From NCBI RefSeq assembly GCF_944377805.1, contig NZ_CALWFZ010000018.1:1-41315 (forward strand): a stretch of 41,315 nucleotides of DNA. The letters run 5' to 3'. A program made the position numbers and the translations under genes. Below the pieces are notes generated by a model that saw only the letters and a list, made by a program, of their open reading frames with translations, was not told the origin of the DNA and searched no databases. Shown here piece after piece: positions 16,686 to 26,502 of the stretch. The stretch comes from an uncultured Mediterraneibacter sp. (GTDB taxonomy: Bacteria; Bacillota; Clostridia; Lachnospirales; Lachnospiraceae). Within the stretch, counting starts at the first letter, position 1, and each line of letters opens with the position of its first letter.

Positions 16686-17372
16686 CTACACCGCCTTTCC
16701 ATAAAGCGGTCTTCTGCACAGGTTGACGAATCCTTTCAGCATCGCCGGGTAAACGACAAGGCACAGCTTGACAGAACCAGCCGTCGCGGCAAGCCCGATG
16801 ACAAATATCAGAAGTCCGCATCCTATAGTAATAAGCGCCGCGGGCGGAACTGTCGCAAGCAGGAACAGCCCAACTGTCATAACGATACCGCCGGCGATCA
16901 TCACAGCGATCGCCGCAATCACTAAGCACGCAAATATGCTGACAACCGCTGCCGCGATCCCGAGAACCGCGCATACAACGCCAAGAGATACCGGCCATAC
17001 CACGATAGCGATCAGAACGATCAGAACAAGCTTAAGCCCCGTACTGGTCCAAGGCTTATTCTTTTCCTGTGCATTTCCCTTCATACCGTCTCCACGGTTT
17101 TCATCTGTATCTTTGCCGGAGCGCTGGCCGTATTTTTCCATATAATCTCTGTGCTCAAACTCCGATTCATTAAACTCTTTGCCGTAGTAGTCAGCTTTGA
17201 TCGACTCCGCCACTTTCTGCGGGCTTCCCAGCTCCCTGATCACTTCAGACTCATTCTCCTCGCCGGCGTCCGCAAAATAATCTGCGTAGTACTGAACCGC
17301 AGCCTGCCGCTCCTCATTTGGCATATCAGCCAGCAGCTTCTCAAGTTCCGTCATAAATTCTGTACGGTTCAT
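16686..17372 (-). CDS. DUF1700 (HAAS-domain) membrane protein
   Basis: 228 residues. The N-terminal 65 are the HAAS/DUF1700 helical domain (MNRTEFMTELEKLLADMPNEERQAAVQYYADYFADAG...VIRELGSPQKVAESIKADYYG). A charged linker follows, then about 110 very hydrophobic residues with three to four membrane spans. HAAS proteins are commonly co-encoded with PadR regulators and are proposed partners or membrane sensors for them. Its start overlaps the padR stop by 4 bases (ATGA), indicating translational coupling. Confidence 0.9.
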   Translation of the reverse strand: MNRTEFMTELEKLLADMPNEERQAAVQYYADYFADAGEENESEVIRELGSPQKVAESIKADYYGKEFNESEFEHRDYMEKYGQRSGKDTDENRGDGMKGNAQEKNKPWTSTGLKLVLIVLIAIVVWPVSLGVVCAVLGIAAAVVSIFACLVIAAIAVMIAGGIVMTVGLFLLATVPPAALITIGCGLLIFVIGLAATAGSVKLCLVVYPAMLKGFVNLCRRPLYGKAV

Positions 17373-17692
17373 ACCGTCACACCTCCCTCAAATATTTCGT
17401 TAATCTTATGAATATATGTCTTCCACTCTGATTTATACAGATTCAACTGAGCCATTCCCCTGGCTGTCACCTTATAATACCTCCTGTTCCGCCCGTCGAA
17501 CTGTCTGTCGTACACTTCCAGACACTCATCTTTCTGCAGTCTGCGCAGCACAGGATACAACGTTGATTCCGACACGTCAATCACCCTGCGCACATCCTGC
17601 GTAATCTTATAGCCATATGTTCCCTCGTCCTCCCGGGATACAACCGCGAGAACAATAGCGTCCAGAAGCGCTGCACCCGTATTGAAAACCAT
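17369..17692 (-). CDS. PadR-family transcriptional repressor
   Basis: 107 residues with the PadR winged helix (LLDAIVLAVVSREDEGTYGYKITQDV, SESTLYPVLRRLQKDECLEVYDRQFDGRNRRYYKVTARGMAQL) and the short C-terminal dimer helix typical of the small PadR class. I use ATG 17692, preceded by AAAGGGTGG. The upstream in-frame start at 17752 lacks support. It heads the envelope operon and probably represses its own promoter. Confidence 0.92.
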   Translation of the reverse strand: MVFNTGAALLDAIVLAVVSREDEGTYGYKITQDVRRVIDVSESTLYPVLRRLQKDECLEVYDRQFDGRNRRYYKVTARGMAQLNLYKSEWKTYIHKINEIFEGGVTV

Positions 17693-17773
17693 GCAACCAC
17701 CCTTTCTGTACAATTCTGATCCGTTTGTCAGTACTCCCTTATCTGATGTCAATAATATTATTTAGTTTTCTAT

Positions 17774-17812
17774 ATTATATTTTATATAATATTAATTGTC
17801 AATATAATATTG
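17774..17812 (-). promoter_or_regulatory. padR operon promoter with overlapping palindrome
   Basis: TTGACA (17797-17802) and TATAAT (17774-17779) on the minus strand are 17 bases apart, a near-consensus promoter. The palindrome CAATATAATATTG (17800-17812, 6-base arms around one base) overlaps the -35 box. A related half, CAATAATATT, lies near 17752, downstream of the start point. These are candidate PadR operators. Confidence 0.65.
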
Positions 17813-17853
17813 CTTAATTTATACATAACCCTTTCTAAAGAATTTCAAAAGAA

Positions 17854-17884
17854 AAAGAGCACAGTCGATGCGACTGCACTCTTT
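17854..17884 (-). terminator. Terminator of dapL
   Basis: AAAGAGTGCAGTCG pairs with CGACTGTGCTCTTT on the minus strand around a 3-base loop, and TTCTTTT follows. It lies 15 bases past the dapL stop. Confidence 0.88.
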
Positions 17885-17898
17885 CCCGATTTTACATA

Positions 17899-19101
17899 TT
17901 AAAACAACTTGTCAAACCGCTCCATCGCCTCTTTTGTCTTCTCATGAGTCCCAAAAGAAGTCAGACGGAAGTGATTCTTCCCGTTTACTCCGAATCCGGC
18001 TCCGGGGGTGCCGACTACCTGAATATTCTCGAGGAGATAGTCGAAAAGTTCCCATGACTCCATACCGTTCGGGCATTTGAACCAGATATACGGCGAGTTC
18101 ACGCCTCCCGTGAACGGAATGTTCTTTTTCTTCAGCGTTTCTGCGATCACGCGGGCATTCTCCATATAATAGGAAATATTTTCCATGCACTCTTTCATTC
18201 CCTGCTCGGAGAGCACCTGCTCCGCCGCGTACTGAATGATATAAGGAGTTCCGTTGAACTTGGTGGACTGCCTTCTGTTCCACATATCATGGAGGCTCAT
18301 CCTGGCGCCTGTGGACGCTGTAAATACCAGCTCCTTCGGAACAACCGTATAGGAGAAACGTGTTCCGGTAAATCCTGCTGTCTTGGACAGAGAGCAGAAC
18401 TCAATAGCGCATTTCTTCGCGCCTTCTACAGCGTAGATGCTCCGCGGAAGTTCCGGTTCAGAGACAAACGCCTCATAGGCGGAATCGAAAAGAATCACCG
18501 CCTCGTTCTCCAACGCATAGTCAACCCACTCTTTTAACTGCTCTTTATTGTAGCATGCCCCTGTCGGATTGTTCGGGGAGCACAGATAGATAATATCCGC
18601 TTTTACACTGCCGTCAGGCATCGGGAGGAAGTTGTTCTCCTCCGTTCCGTTCATATAGATGATCTGTTTTCCGTCCATCGTGTTCGTATCGACATATACC
18701 GGATAGACCGGGTCCGGCACAAGGATCACATTGTCCCTGGCAAAAAGCTCTGTAATATTTCCCGTATCGCTCTTCGCCCCATCAGAGATAAAGACGTCGT
18801 CCGGATCGATGTCGACGCTATTTCTCTTATAATAATCCGCAACCGCCCTACGAGCGAACTCATATCCCTGCTCCGGGCCGTATCCTCTGAATGTCTGAGC
18901 GGATCCCTGCTCATCCACTGCTTTGTGAAGTCCGTCGAGCGCGCTCTTTGTCAGCGGACGGGTCACATCACCGATTCCCAGGCGGATAATATTTCCCGCT
19001 TTGTCTGGGTGCGCCTCCTCATATGCTTTTACACGGCGGGCGATCTCCGCGAAGAGATAACCATCCTGCACGTTCAGATAATTTTCATTCAACTTTGGCA
19101 T
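17899..19101 (-). CDS. dapL: LL-diaminopimelate aminotransferase
   Basis: DapL converts tetrahydrodipicolinate directly to LL-diaminopimelate using glutamate, a one-step bypass in lysine and peptidoglycan precursor synthesis. The 400 residues fit the family length. Marks are MPKLNENYLNVQDGYLFAEIARRV, IRLGIGDVTRPL, FRGYGPEQGYEFARRAVADYY, CSPNNPTGA and the PLP lysine in SLSKTAGFTGTRFSYTVVP. I chose ATG 19101. The frame runs upstream to 19191 through non-family residues. It is transcribed alone, with its own terminator and a structured leader. Confidence 0.96.
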   Translation of the reverse strand: MPKLNENYLNVQDGYLFAEIARRVKAYEEAHPDKAGNIIRLGIGDVTRPLTKSALDGLHKAVDEQGSAQTFRGYGPEQGYEFARRAVADYYKRNSVDIDPDDVFISDGAKSDTGNITELFARDNVILVPDPVYPVYVDTNTMDGKQIIYMNGTEENNFLPMPDGSVKADIIYLCSPNNPTGACYNKEQLKEWVDYALENEAVILFDSAYEAFVSEPELPRSIYAVEGAKKCAIEFCSLSKTAGFTGTRFSYTVVPKELVFTASTGARMSLHDMWNRRQSTKFNGTPYIIQYAAEQVLSEQGMKECMENISYYMENARVIAETLKKKNIPFTGGVNSPYIWFKCPNGMESWELFDYLLENIQVVGTPGAGFGVNGKNHFRLTSFGTHEKTKEAMERFDKLF

Positions 19102-19152
19102 TTTATTTCTTCTTCCTTTCCTGTTCTTCTTTTCCCCGCTCCCACGGGGCCT

Positions 19153-19227
19153 GGCGCCGGATTTTCCGACGTGGCAGCCTGTATACTGCAAATCACCGGA
19201 AGCGCCAAAATCTGCATCACTATATTA
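19153..19227 (-). promoter_or_regulatory. dapL promoter -10 and structured leader
   Basis: A TAATAT -10 box lies at 19222-19227 (weak -35). The roughly 115-base leader can fold with an outer GGCGC/GCGCC stem (19202-19206 with 19153-19157) and an inner TTCCG/CGGAA stem. It does not match the lysine riboswitch pattern that I know. It may simply be structured, or hold an undescribed regulator. Confidence 0.3.
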
Positions 19228-19287
19228 GCAGAAATCAGTCGATTTTAAAAGTATATTTATTAAAGTTATTAAAGCTTCCTTTTCCCG

Positions 19288-19569
19288 TCACAGAACTCTC
19301 AGCTGCAGATACGCTGCCGCTGCGATCACGCAGTGTGCCACAAACATAACCGGTACGCTGATCACGAATCTGGCCTTTCTCGTCTTGTGCCGGAATAAAA
19401 GCATAGCCGTAAGAGCCCCCGCCGAGCCTCCCGCGAGCGAGAGTAGCAGAAGCGTTCTCTCCGGAACGCGCCATTTGCCCGCTCTTGCCCTCCCTTTATC
19501 CAGACCGAAGATTACAAATGTGATAAAGTTGATTCCTATGAGATAATACCCCGGTATGTCTGCCATCAT
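19288..19569 (-). CDS. DUF1294 membrane protein
   Basis: 93 residues with the DUF1294 pattern: a first membrane segment (YYLIGINFITFVIFGLDKGRARAGKWRVPERTLLLLSLAGGSAGALTAMLLFRHKTRKARF), where DKxRA...W-R-x-PE and FRHKT are conserved, then a final hydrophobic span. Function is unknown in the family. Its start overlaps the end of addA by 4 bases, so it is translated from the addBA transcript. Confidence 0.88.
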   Translation of the reverse strand: MMADIPGYYLIGINFITFVIFGLDKGRARAGKWRVPERTLLLLSLAGGSAGALTAMLLFRHKTRKARFVISVPVMFVAHCVIAAAAYLQLRVL

Positions 19570-22500
19570 ACTCTGATCTCCTCCTGAAGTGTAAAGGAAT
19601 AAATGATCTTCTCCTTCACAGGCATTCCTGTCAGACGCTCCAGCGCCTGTGCATAATAATCAAGCTGCGAGCGGTACTTTTCCTTTAGTTCCTGCCCGGT
19701 TCTGACTTTATCTGTCTTGTAGTCCAGAACGACCAGGCCGTCAGACTCCTCAAAATATACGTCTATAATCCCCTGGACAAGGATTTTCTCTTCGGAATCC
19801 GCCTCGGGATAGAGTATCGACGCGTCCATCCCCATCACAAAAGGCTGCTCCTTATAGAGTTTCCGCTTTCCCGTGGCCGCAGACATTCTCCGGCCGCTCC
19901 CACTGTTGAGGAAATACAGGATATCCGGTATCCGAATGCATTGTGCCACATCCTCCGCAAGCCGCCCTTCCCTGCACAGTCTGCTGATCTCACCCCTGAG
20001 TTTCTCCTCACTGTACTCCAGACGGAAATCCAGCAATTCCATTAATTTATGATAGGCGCTTCCTCTCGACGCCCCTGTCAGAGTTTCCTCCTCCCGCAAA
20101 AATCCTGGAATCAGCGGCACCACTTCCGGCTCCGCGTACATCTCTTCCCCTGGCTCCTCGGCCAGCGCCGCATATTTTTTCAGTTCTGATACAGTGAATT
20201 TTAACTTCATCTGTCCCTCGTACGCATAGGGATAGACATAGTTCATCTGTTTCCCAAGCTGTTCCTTAAACTCAGGAAGATATACCTTCTCCCTGTTCCA
20301 GTTGCGCAGGGTATCCTCCGCAAGTTCTTCGGCCTGCATCTGCGGGAAAGAAGGCGCAGACGTTCCGCCTTCAATTATATGCACTTCCACCGGAGCGTCT
20401 TTTTGCAGTTCTCCTGTCTCTTCTGAAACCAATGCGGGAAAAATCCAGTCCAGATACGTCTTCGCCCCCTCAGGGCTGGACATCGCCGCTCCTCCGGCTT
20501 CGGTGTATGCGCCGGGTTTCCCTGGAACTCCTGTCATAATCAGTTTCTCCTTCGCCCTGGTCAGCGCCACATAGAGAACACGCATCTCCTCCGCAAGGTT
20601 TTCAAGCCGGATCTCTTCCCGGATCATCTTCTTTAAAAATGTAGGCACTTTTGTCCTGCGCTTTAAATCGATCAGATCAAGTCCTGCTCCCCAGTCCGGA
20701 TGAAGCAGTACACTCCCTTTCGTGTCGCGGGTATTAAACTGTCGTCCCATCCCCGCCACGAAAACAACCGGGAACTCCAGGCCCTTGCTCTTATGAATAC
20801 TCATGATGCGAACCGTATCTGCCTGTTCATCCATAATGCCGGCTTCGCCGTAGTCCACATCGTACTTTTTCAGTTGCTCAATATATCGGACAAAGTTAAA
20901 CAGCCCCTTGTAACTTGTACCCTCGAATGCCGCTGCCCGCTCTGTGAGCATTTCCACATTCGCGATCCGCTGTGCTCCTCCCGGCATGGCCGTAATATAG
21001 AGTCCATATCCGGTAAGATCTACTATCTGCGACAGCAGTTCATGAATAGGCGTGTATGGCACGCGCTCCCGAAAGTACGCCATTCGAGAAAAGCAGGATT
21101 TCAGTTTGCAGGCAAGGGCGTCTCCCTTCTCTCCGGCATATAACGCCGCCGCTTCATAAAAGAGGACATCGGGATAAGCGATCCTGATATCGGCAAGTTC
21201 CCGCGTATCAAGACCGCAGAAAGGAGAGGTCAGAACAGCTGTCAGAGGCAGATCCTGCCTTGCATTGTCCAGCACTTTAAGATAGTCCAGAAGCACACTC
21301 ACTTCGTATGTCTCAAAGTATCCCTCCCGGCTGACAGAGTACGCCGGTATCCCCTCATCTGCCAGCACTGTGGACAGAATTTCCGCCCACCCGCGGATGC
21401 TCCGGGTGAGAATTACAATATCTCTGTACCGTACCCTGCGGTACTCTCCCGTCTCCTTATCCAGCACTACTCCTTCGCTGATCAGATCACGGATACGCCC
21501 GGCGATCAGCTCCGCCTCGGCTCTGCGCTCATCCGCTCCCTCAAGACTCTCTTTATCCAGCAGAATAAGCTCCGCCCGGTCAGACTGCTCCCTCCCTTCA
21601 GGCAAAGGCGGGAAGGACGCGCCCGGATAAAGCGCGGCGCTGTCATCGTATTCGATGCCTCCAAGTTCTTTTCTCATAGTATGCCGGAAAATATAGTTCA
21701 CACAGTCAAGCACCTCGGCACGGCTGCGGAAATTCCTGTGAAGATCGACTCTCTGAGTGCTGCTCTCCTCTAAACTGTAAGTATTATACTTTTCCATGAA
21801 AAGCTCCGGACGCGACAGACGGAAACTGTAAATGCTCTGCTTGACGTCTCCTACCATGAAGATGTTGTTCTCCCCCCGGGACATCCCGGATACGCTTGTC
21901 AGAATAGTTTCCTGCACCAGGTTGCTGTCCTGGTACTCGTCTATCATCACTTCCTCATACCGCTCCTGATACTCCCGTGCCACCGCTGACGGCACCAGTT
22001 CTCCGTCTCGTTCTTCCGTGAGAATCGCCAGGGCAAACTGCTCCATATCGTTAAAATCGATCATCCCGCGCTGTCTCTTCTTTTCATCCAACAGCCCGGC
22101 AAACCGTCTGACAAGCTCTGTCAGAGTCTTCACAGAAGGCATCGCGTCTTTCATGTCCTTCTTCCACACTTCCGGCGGCAGGTAGAAATAATTTTCTTTT
22201 ATATCATCCAGCAGGTCTTTCGCCTGTCCTCTCAGTCCTTTCACCCGCTCTCTTTTCTCCTGCGAGACGGTATCATCCTTCTTTGCGGACAGTCTTTTCC
22301 ATTTGACCTGCGAGGCTGCGGTATACATCTGAGCAAAGTCCTCCGCCTCATTCAGTCTGCCGATCTCTTTTAGGTCAGATTCCAGCATATCCCCATACAT
22401 ATACGGGCCGTCCGGTTCTTCGCAGATGCGAAGAGCCCGCTCCAGTATTCGCTGTATATTCTCCGCCCTTACTTTCACTCTCTTTTGGGCTCCCTGCTCC

Positions 22501-23111
22501 AGATCAGAAGATTCATATGCCTGAACACATCTTGCAAGCCATACATCCGGCCGGGGATAACTGCGGGAATACTCATACAGTTTTTGTATAATTTCCTCGA
22601 TCTTCCTGTCATTTTTTCCGGAACCGAACCGCTCGGCAAAGGCAAGAAACGCCTCCTCCTCTTCTGTGTAGCACTCCTCCAACAGTTCATCCATCACATC
22701 CTGCTTCAAGAGTTTCAGCTCACCTTCCTCCGCGATGCGAAAGCCGGGGTCCATCCCGATCACATGAAAATGTTCCCGGATTACCGACAGACAGAAGCTG
22801 TGAATCGTCGTGATCTGCGCGCTGTGTATGAGCGTTGCCTGACGCTCCAGATGTTCGTCACCCGGACGTTCTTCAAGCCTTTTTTCAATAGCCGCTCCGA
22901 TACGCTCCTTCATCTCTGCGGCCGCAGCTTCGGTAAACGTTACGATCAGCAGACGATCCACATCTACCAGATGTAACTCTTCTGTAAGCCGCGTGATAAT
23001 GCGCTCTACCAGTACGGCTGTCTTTCCCGATCCGGCAGCGGCGGATACGAGAATATTACGGTTGCGCAGATCAATGACCTGCTGCTGTTCATTCGTCCAG
23101 TTTACGCTCAT
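19566..23111 (-). CDS. addA: ATP-dependent helicase/nuclease subunit A
   Basis: AddA is the UvrD-type helicase and C-terminal nuclease of the AddAB complex, which resects double-strand breaks for RecA loading. 1181 residues. Walker A is SAAAGSGKTAVLVERI (about 23-38), Walker B and the helicase core EEVMIDEYQDSN, and later helicase motifs RIMSIHKSKGLEFPVVFV and EEMRVLYVALTRAKEKLIM. The RecB-family nuclease motif is at the C-terminus (LVQGIIDVYFEESDGLVVLDYKTDKV). Its start lies 23 bases inside the addB end. Confidence 0.97.
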   Translation of the reverse strand: MSVNWTNEQQQVIDLRNRNILVSAAAGSGKTAVLVERIITRLTEELHLVDVDRLLIVTFTEAAAAEMKERIGAAIEKRLEERPGDEHLERQATLIHSAQITTIHSFCLSVIREHFHVIGMDPGFRIAEEGELKLLKQDVMDELLEECYTEEEEAFLAFAERFGSGKNDRKIEEIIQKLYEYSRSYPRPDVWLARCVQAYESSDLEQGAQKRVKVRAENIQRILERALRICEEPDGPYMYGDMLESDLKEIGRLNEAEDFAQMYTAASQVKWKRLSAKKDDTVSQEKRERVKGLRGQAKDLLDDIKENYFYLPPEVWKKDMKDAMPSVKTLTELVRRFAGLLDEKKRQRGMIDFNDMEQFALAILTEERDGELVPSAVAREYQERYEEVMIDEYQDSNLVQETILTSVSGMSRGENNIFMVGDVKQSIYSFRLSRPELFMEKYNTYSLEESSTQRVDLHRNFRSRAEVLDCVNYIFRHTMRKELGGIEYDDSAALYPGASFPPLPEGREQSDRAELILLDKESLEGADERRAEAELIAGRIRDLISEGVVLDKETGEYRRVRYRDIVILTRSIRGWAEILSTVLADEGIPAYSVSREGYFETYEVSVLLDYLKVLDNARQDLPLTAVLTSPFCGLDTRELADIRIAYPDVLFYEAAALYAGEKGDALACKLKSCFSRMAYFRERVPYTPIHELLSQIVDLTGYGLYITAMPGGAQRIANVEMLTERAAAFEGTSYKGLFNFVRYIEQLKKYDVDYGEAGIMDEQADTVRIMSIHKSKGLEFPVVFVAGMGRQFNTRDTKGSVLLHPDWGAGLDLIDLKRRTKVPTFLKKMIREEIRLENLAEEMRVLYVALTRAKEKLIMTGVPGKPGAYTEAGGAAMSSPEGAKTYLDWIFPALVSEETGELQKDAPVEVHIIEGGTSAPSFPQMQAEELAEDTLRNWNREKVYLPEFKEQLGKQMNYVYPYAYEGQMKLKFTVSELKKYAALAEEPGEEMYAEPEVVPLIPGFLREEETLTGASRGSAYHKLMELLDFRLEYSEEKLRGEISRLCREGRLAEDVAQCIRIPDILYFLNSGSGRRMSAATGKRKLYKEQPFVMGMDASILYPEADSEEKILVQGIIDVYFEESDGLVVLDYKTDKVRTGQELKEKYRSQLDYYAQALERLTGMPVKEKIIYSFTLQEEIRV

Positions 23112-26100
23112 TCTCTTCCACCTCCGTCAGCATTTTCGCCACCGCCTCCTCCATCGAATACTTCTGAAGTCTCCGGTAACGGCACCCTTTGATCTTAAGG
23201 TCGAACCCGCAGATCTCACGGCAGGGGCAGTAATCACATCCGGTCGCGTCTCCCAGCTCATAGGGAGCGGCGCCTACTTCCCCCTCGTACATCTCTTTTT
23301 TGGTCCTGTTCTCTTTTTCCCTGGCGTAGTGAAGTACCGCCTCAAACGTTTCGCCCGGAAGCGCACGGGAATTTTTGCTCAGAGACCCATCCTTATTTTT
23401 CCCCACAGGGAAGAGCACGGAAGCCCCGGAAAGATCTTTCTCAAGGTGGGCGATTACTTCCCCGTCTCCGTTGACCAGTCCGTCAAGCTTCAGTTCTCTG
23501 AGAATACTTTTTTCCACTTCATCATCGCTGTCCTTGCGGTCTACTACCGGATCCTGTATCCGGTAATAGAAGATTCCGGCCGGTATCATTTCCCTGTCCC
23601 TGAACTTCTTTTTCTCCACTTCCAGGGCCGCGTTCAGATACACCGGCAGCTGCAGTTGCAGGCCGTGGTACAAAGCTGTAATGTCAAAGGCCTTCATTCC
23701 CGTCTTGTAATCGGTGACTTTCACATATACACAGTCTTTGTCCTCACAGATGTCAACTCTGTCAATCTTGCCGCTCCCGAACTTCAGCTCATAGCCTTCG
23801 GGCACAAAATCCCCCTTCTCCATCTGTTTGGTGATCGCCCATACGGACCGGCGCATAAGTCTTTTGATTCTCGACACCATGTATTCATTTCTGGCCGAGC
23901 TGTAGAGCACGGTATTTCCATAGTCCGCCACGCTCTCCTCCACGCTCTCCTCTATCAGAGCGTTTCTCTTCTCCTCCGACATATCCGTCCACTTTATATG
24001 TTCCCGGTCTGCTTTTCTGGAAAAACGCTCCAGTGACTGATGAGCGATATTTCCCAGATCCATCGCCTCGAATCCATACTCTTCACGATCCGTCAGACGC
24101 AGGCCATACCTCAGGAAATGGGCGTATGCGCAGGAGGCAAACTGCTCCAGCCTCGTCACGCTGACGCGTGAAGGATCAGAGTACAGGCCGGCCGCCTTTT
24201 CTTCTCCCAGTTTCGGGTAGTCTCTTTTCAGAAAACCTGCCTGAAGGATCCTGTCCATATCCTCCCTGCTCTTTTCATCTCTCATAAACCAGCCGTACAT
24301 CTCTTTCCACTGCTCGTCAACTCCAAGCCGCCTGTCTCTTACCCCTGCGGCCATCGCCTTAAGTCCCGTACCGCGGGTAATCTCCCTCTGGGAGAGACTT
24401 CGTTTCTCTTCGTCCACAACCGGAAGACCGGGAAATAATCTTCTCATATCCGCAATCAGATAAGCCGGACGCAGGCTTTTTCCCTCCCCCGATACTTTAG
24501 ACCACGAAAGATGCAGATACTCAGACGGTTTCGTAAGGTTCATATAAAGATAGAATTTCTGAGTATATATCTTTTCCTTCGGCCCGGGAGAGAGCGCAAC
24601 ATCCCCTTTGGCAAACACTTCCCGGTCCCGCTCGGATAAAAGTCCGCCTGTTCCTGTATTTCCGGGGAGCAGCGTGTCATTGGCTCCCATAAAGAAGAGC
24701 GCCTTTATATTCTTGATCCTCGTCCTCTCCACATCTCCGATAACTACCTGATCCAGACTGGGGGGAATCACTCCCACCTTCGCCTCCTCCAGACCCGCGT
24801 CCAGAAGCTCACAGTATTCTCTCAGCGAGATTTTCTCGTCTCCCAGCAGTCCCACAAACTTGTCGAACAGGTCAATCACGATACGGTAAATCTGGGCATA
24901 CTCTTTCGCAAGGGTCAGTTCTCCTCTTTTCTGGAATTCCTGCTCCATTACGCTTAGTTTCTCCTGCATCCCCTCCCCGCATATAAAGGTATAGATCGCG
25001 AGCGTAATATCACGGACGGTCTTACTTCTCTGTTTCAGCACAAAGACTAATTCCTGAATCTTCTCAACAAATCTCACCCGGAGATGATTCAGTTCTCCGA
25101 GCGCTTCCTCCCCCGCTTCCGAAGTCGTTTTTGTCCATACCTGCTGCCACTTCTTATATCCTTTGATCCCAAGAGCCAGACAGTAATTTTCCAGGCAGTC
25201 TGTTTCTGTAGCTGTAAAGCCGCTCAGGCCGGTCCGGAGATACCGGAATACGCTCTCATAGGTAAAGTTCTCTTCCGCCATAGCAAGAAGACTTCTGAGA
25301 TACTCCACAAATGCATTGAGAAGAATGCTCTTTTTATGATCCATAAATATGGGAATGTCAAAATCCGCACACGCCTTCTCCAGCGCGTCCGCATAGACCT
25401 CCATGTCGGATGTAATCACCGCGATATCCCTGTAATGATACCCCTTCTCCCTCACCAGGTATCGGATTCCCTCGGCCGCATATCCGGCTTCCGCCCGCGG
25501 ATTGCGCGCTTCGTGGAGAGATATTGCGCCGCCTTCGCCTTCATATTTGGCGCCGGAATAACGGAACAGATTCGACTCCAGAAAAGCCATCTGAGCATTG
25601 TGCTCAAAACGCCTCGGGGGCTCGCCGTACAGGCAGACCGGTTCCTCAACCATGACTCTCTGTTCTCCGGCGATCTTAACAAGAGAAGTCACCATCTGCT
25701 TACTGAGGGCAAAGAGCTGATACGGATGTGTGTACACAAAAGGATCTTCCCGCCTGTCCATCTCCACGGTGAGAATCACTCTATCACACACACGGAGCAG
25801 TTCGCCGAGCAGACGGTCCTGTACCGGTGTAAATCCTGTAAAACCATCCAGAGCCACAACGCTACCTTTCAGAATCTCAGAGTCCGGCACGACCTGGCTG
25901 AGCACATCGAGCATCTCCTCTTTTGTAATATATCTGCCCCGGAGATATTCTTCAAATCCCTCATAGACTTTGCGAATGTCGCCAAGTTTGTAATAGAGAC
26001 TGCTGTCCTCCCCGATCCCTGCCATAAACTCATCCAGACGCTCAAAATCCACTCCATACTGGGTAAACTCCGAGATCACAGACTTTACCTCGCTGATGTA

Positions 26101-26451
26101 CCCCTGTTTCTTCAAATTTCCCTTTAGCACAGTGAGATCGTCCTCATAGTTCCCGGCGATCTTTCTCAGGACAAGGTTCTTCCCCTCATCGTCCAGCACA
26201 CTTCTGTTGTCCTGTCCCACTTCCTCGAATATTCTGTGAGCCAGTCTCCCAAAGCTGAGAACATCGATATTCATAATGCCTCCGCGCGGATGCATAAGGC
26301 ACAGGTCTTTCTGTGTCTGCATCGTAAACTGCTCCGGCACAAGTACAAGATAATTCTTCTCCGGATTCTGAACAGACTGATCCACAATATGCTGATAAAG
26401 ATAATGGGATTTCCCGCTGCCGGAATTACCGAATATAAACTGCAATGACAT
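23089..26451 (-). CDS. addB: ATP-dependent helicase/nuclease subunit B
   Basis: AddB pairs with AddA and supplies the second nuclease and Chi recognition. 1120 residues. It has the N-terminal nucleotide-binding motif IFGNSGSGKSHYLY (about 5-18) and the nuclease motif (KIDRVDICEDKDCVYVKVTDYKTG). The iron-sulfur cluster cysteines are one in FASCAYAHFLRYGL and three in CDYCPCREICGFD near the C-terminus. I place the start at ATG 26451, preceded by TTAGGAGGCGTTAC. The same frame stays open for 119 further codons upstream (to 26808), but those encode a decayed ABC transporter remnant. An automatic annotation could wrongly fuse the two. Confidence 0.96.
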   Translation of the reverse strand: MSLQFIFGNSGSGKSHYLYQHIVDQSVQNPEKNYLVLVPEQFTMQTQKDLCLMHPRGGIMNIDVLSFGRLAHRIFEEVGQDNRSVLDDEGKNLVLRKIAGNYEDDLTVLKGNLKKQGYISEVKSVISEFTQYGVDFERLDEFMAGIGEDSSLYYKLGDIRKVYEGFEEYLRGRYITKEEMLDVLSQVVPDSEILKGSVVALDGFTGFTPVQDRLLGELLRVCDRVILTVEMDRREDPFVYTHPYQLFALSKQMVTSLVKIAGEQRVMVEEPVCLYGEPPRRFEHNAQMAFLESNLFRYSGAKYEGEGGAISLHEARNPRAEAGYAAEGIRYLVREKGYHYRDIAVITSDMEVYADALEKACADFDIPIFMDHKKSILLNAFVEYLRSLLAMAEENFTYESVFRYLRTGLSGFTATETDCLENYCLALGIKGYKKWQQVWTKTTSEAGEEALGELNHLRVRFVEKIQELVFVLKQRSKTVRDITLAIYTFICGEGMQEKLSVMEQEFQKRGELTLAKEYAQIYRIVIDLFDKFVGLLGDEKISLREYCELLDAGLEEAKVGVIPPSLDQVVIGDVERTRIKNIKALFFMGANDTLLPGNTGTGGLLSERDREVFAKGDVALSPGPKEKIYTQKFYLYMNLTKPSEYLHLSWSKVSGEGKSLRPAYLIADMRRLFPGLPVVDEEKRSLSQREITRGTGLKAMAAGVRDRRLGVDEQWKEMYGWFMRDEKSREDMDRILQAGFLKRDYPKLGEEKAAGLYSDPSRVSVTRLEQFASCAYAHFLRYGLRLTDREEYGFEAMDLGNIAHQSLERFSRKADREHIKWTDMSEEKRNALIEESVEESVADYGNTVLYSSARNEYMVSRIKRLMRRSVWAITKQMEKGDFVPEGYELKFGSGKIDRVDICEDKDCVYVKVTDYKTGMKAFDITALYHGLQLQLPVYLNAALEVEKKKFRDREMIPAGIFYYRIQDPVVDRKDSDDEVEKSILRELKLDGLVNGDGEVIAHLEKDLSGASVLFPVGKNKDGSLSKNSRALPGETFEAVLHYAREKENRTKKEMYEGEVGAAPYELGDATGCDYCPCREICGFDLKIKGCRYRRLQKYSMEEAVAKMLTEVEENERKLDE

Positions 26452-26502
26452 GTAACGCCTCCTAAAATGCTGCCCGCCAATCTGACAATACCACGCGCAA
26501 TC

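Noticed and set aside
17899-19191. Longer dapL start at 19191
   Set aside because: The extra 30 residues lie in the structured leader and are unlike DapL N-termini, which begin with the MPKLNENYL type sequence.
22993-24036. Long plus-strand frame opposite addB/addA
   Set aside because: Antisense shadow of a well-supported gene; composition and lack of any motif argue against coding.
25084-26127. Long plus-strand frame opposite addB
   Set aside because: Antisense shadow with no recognisable domain or ribosome binding site.
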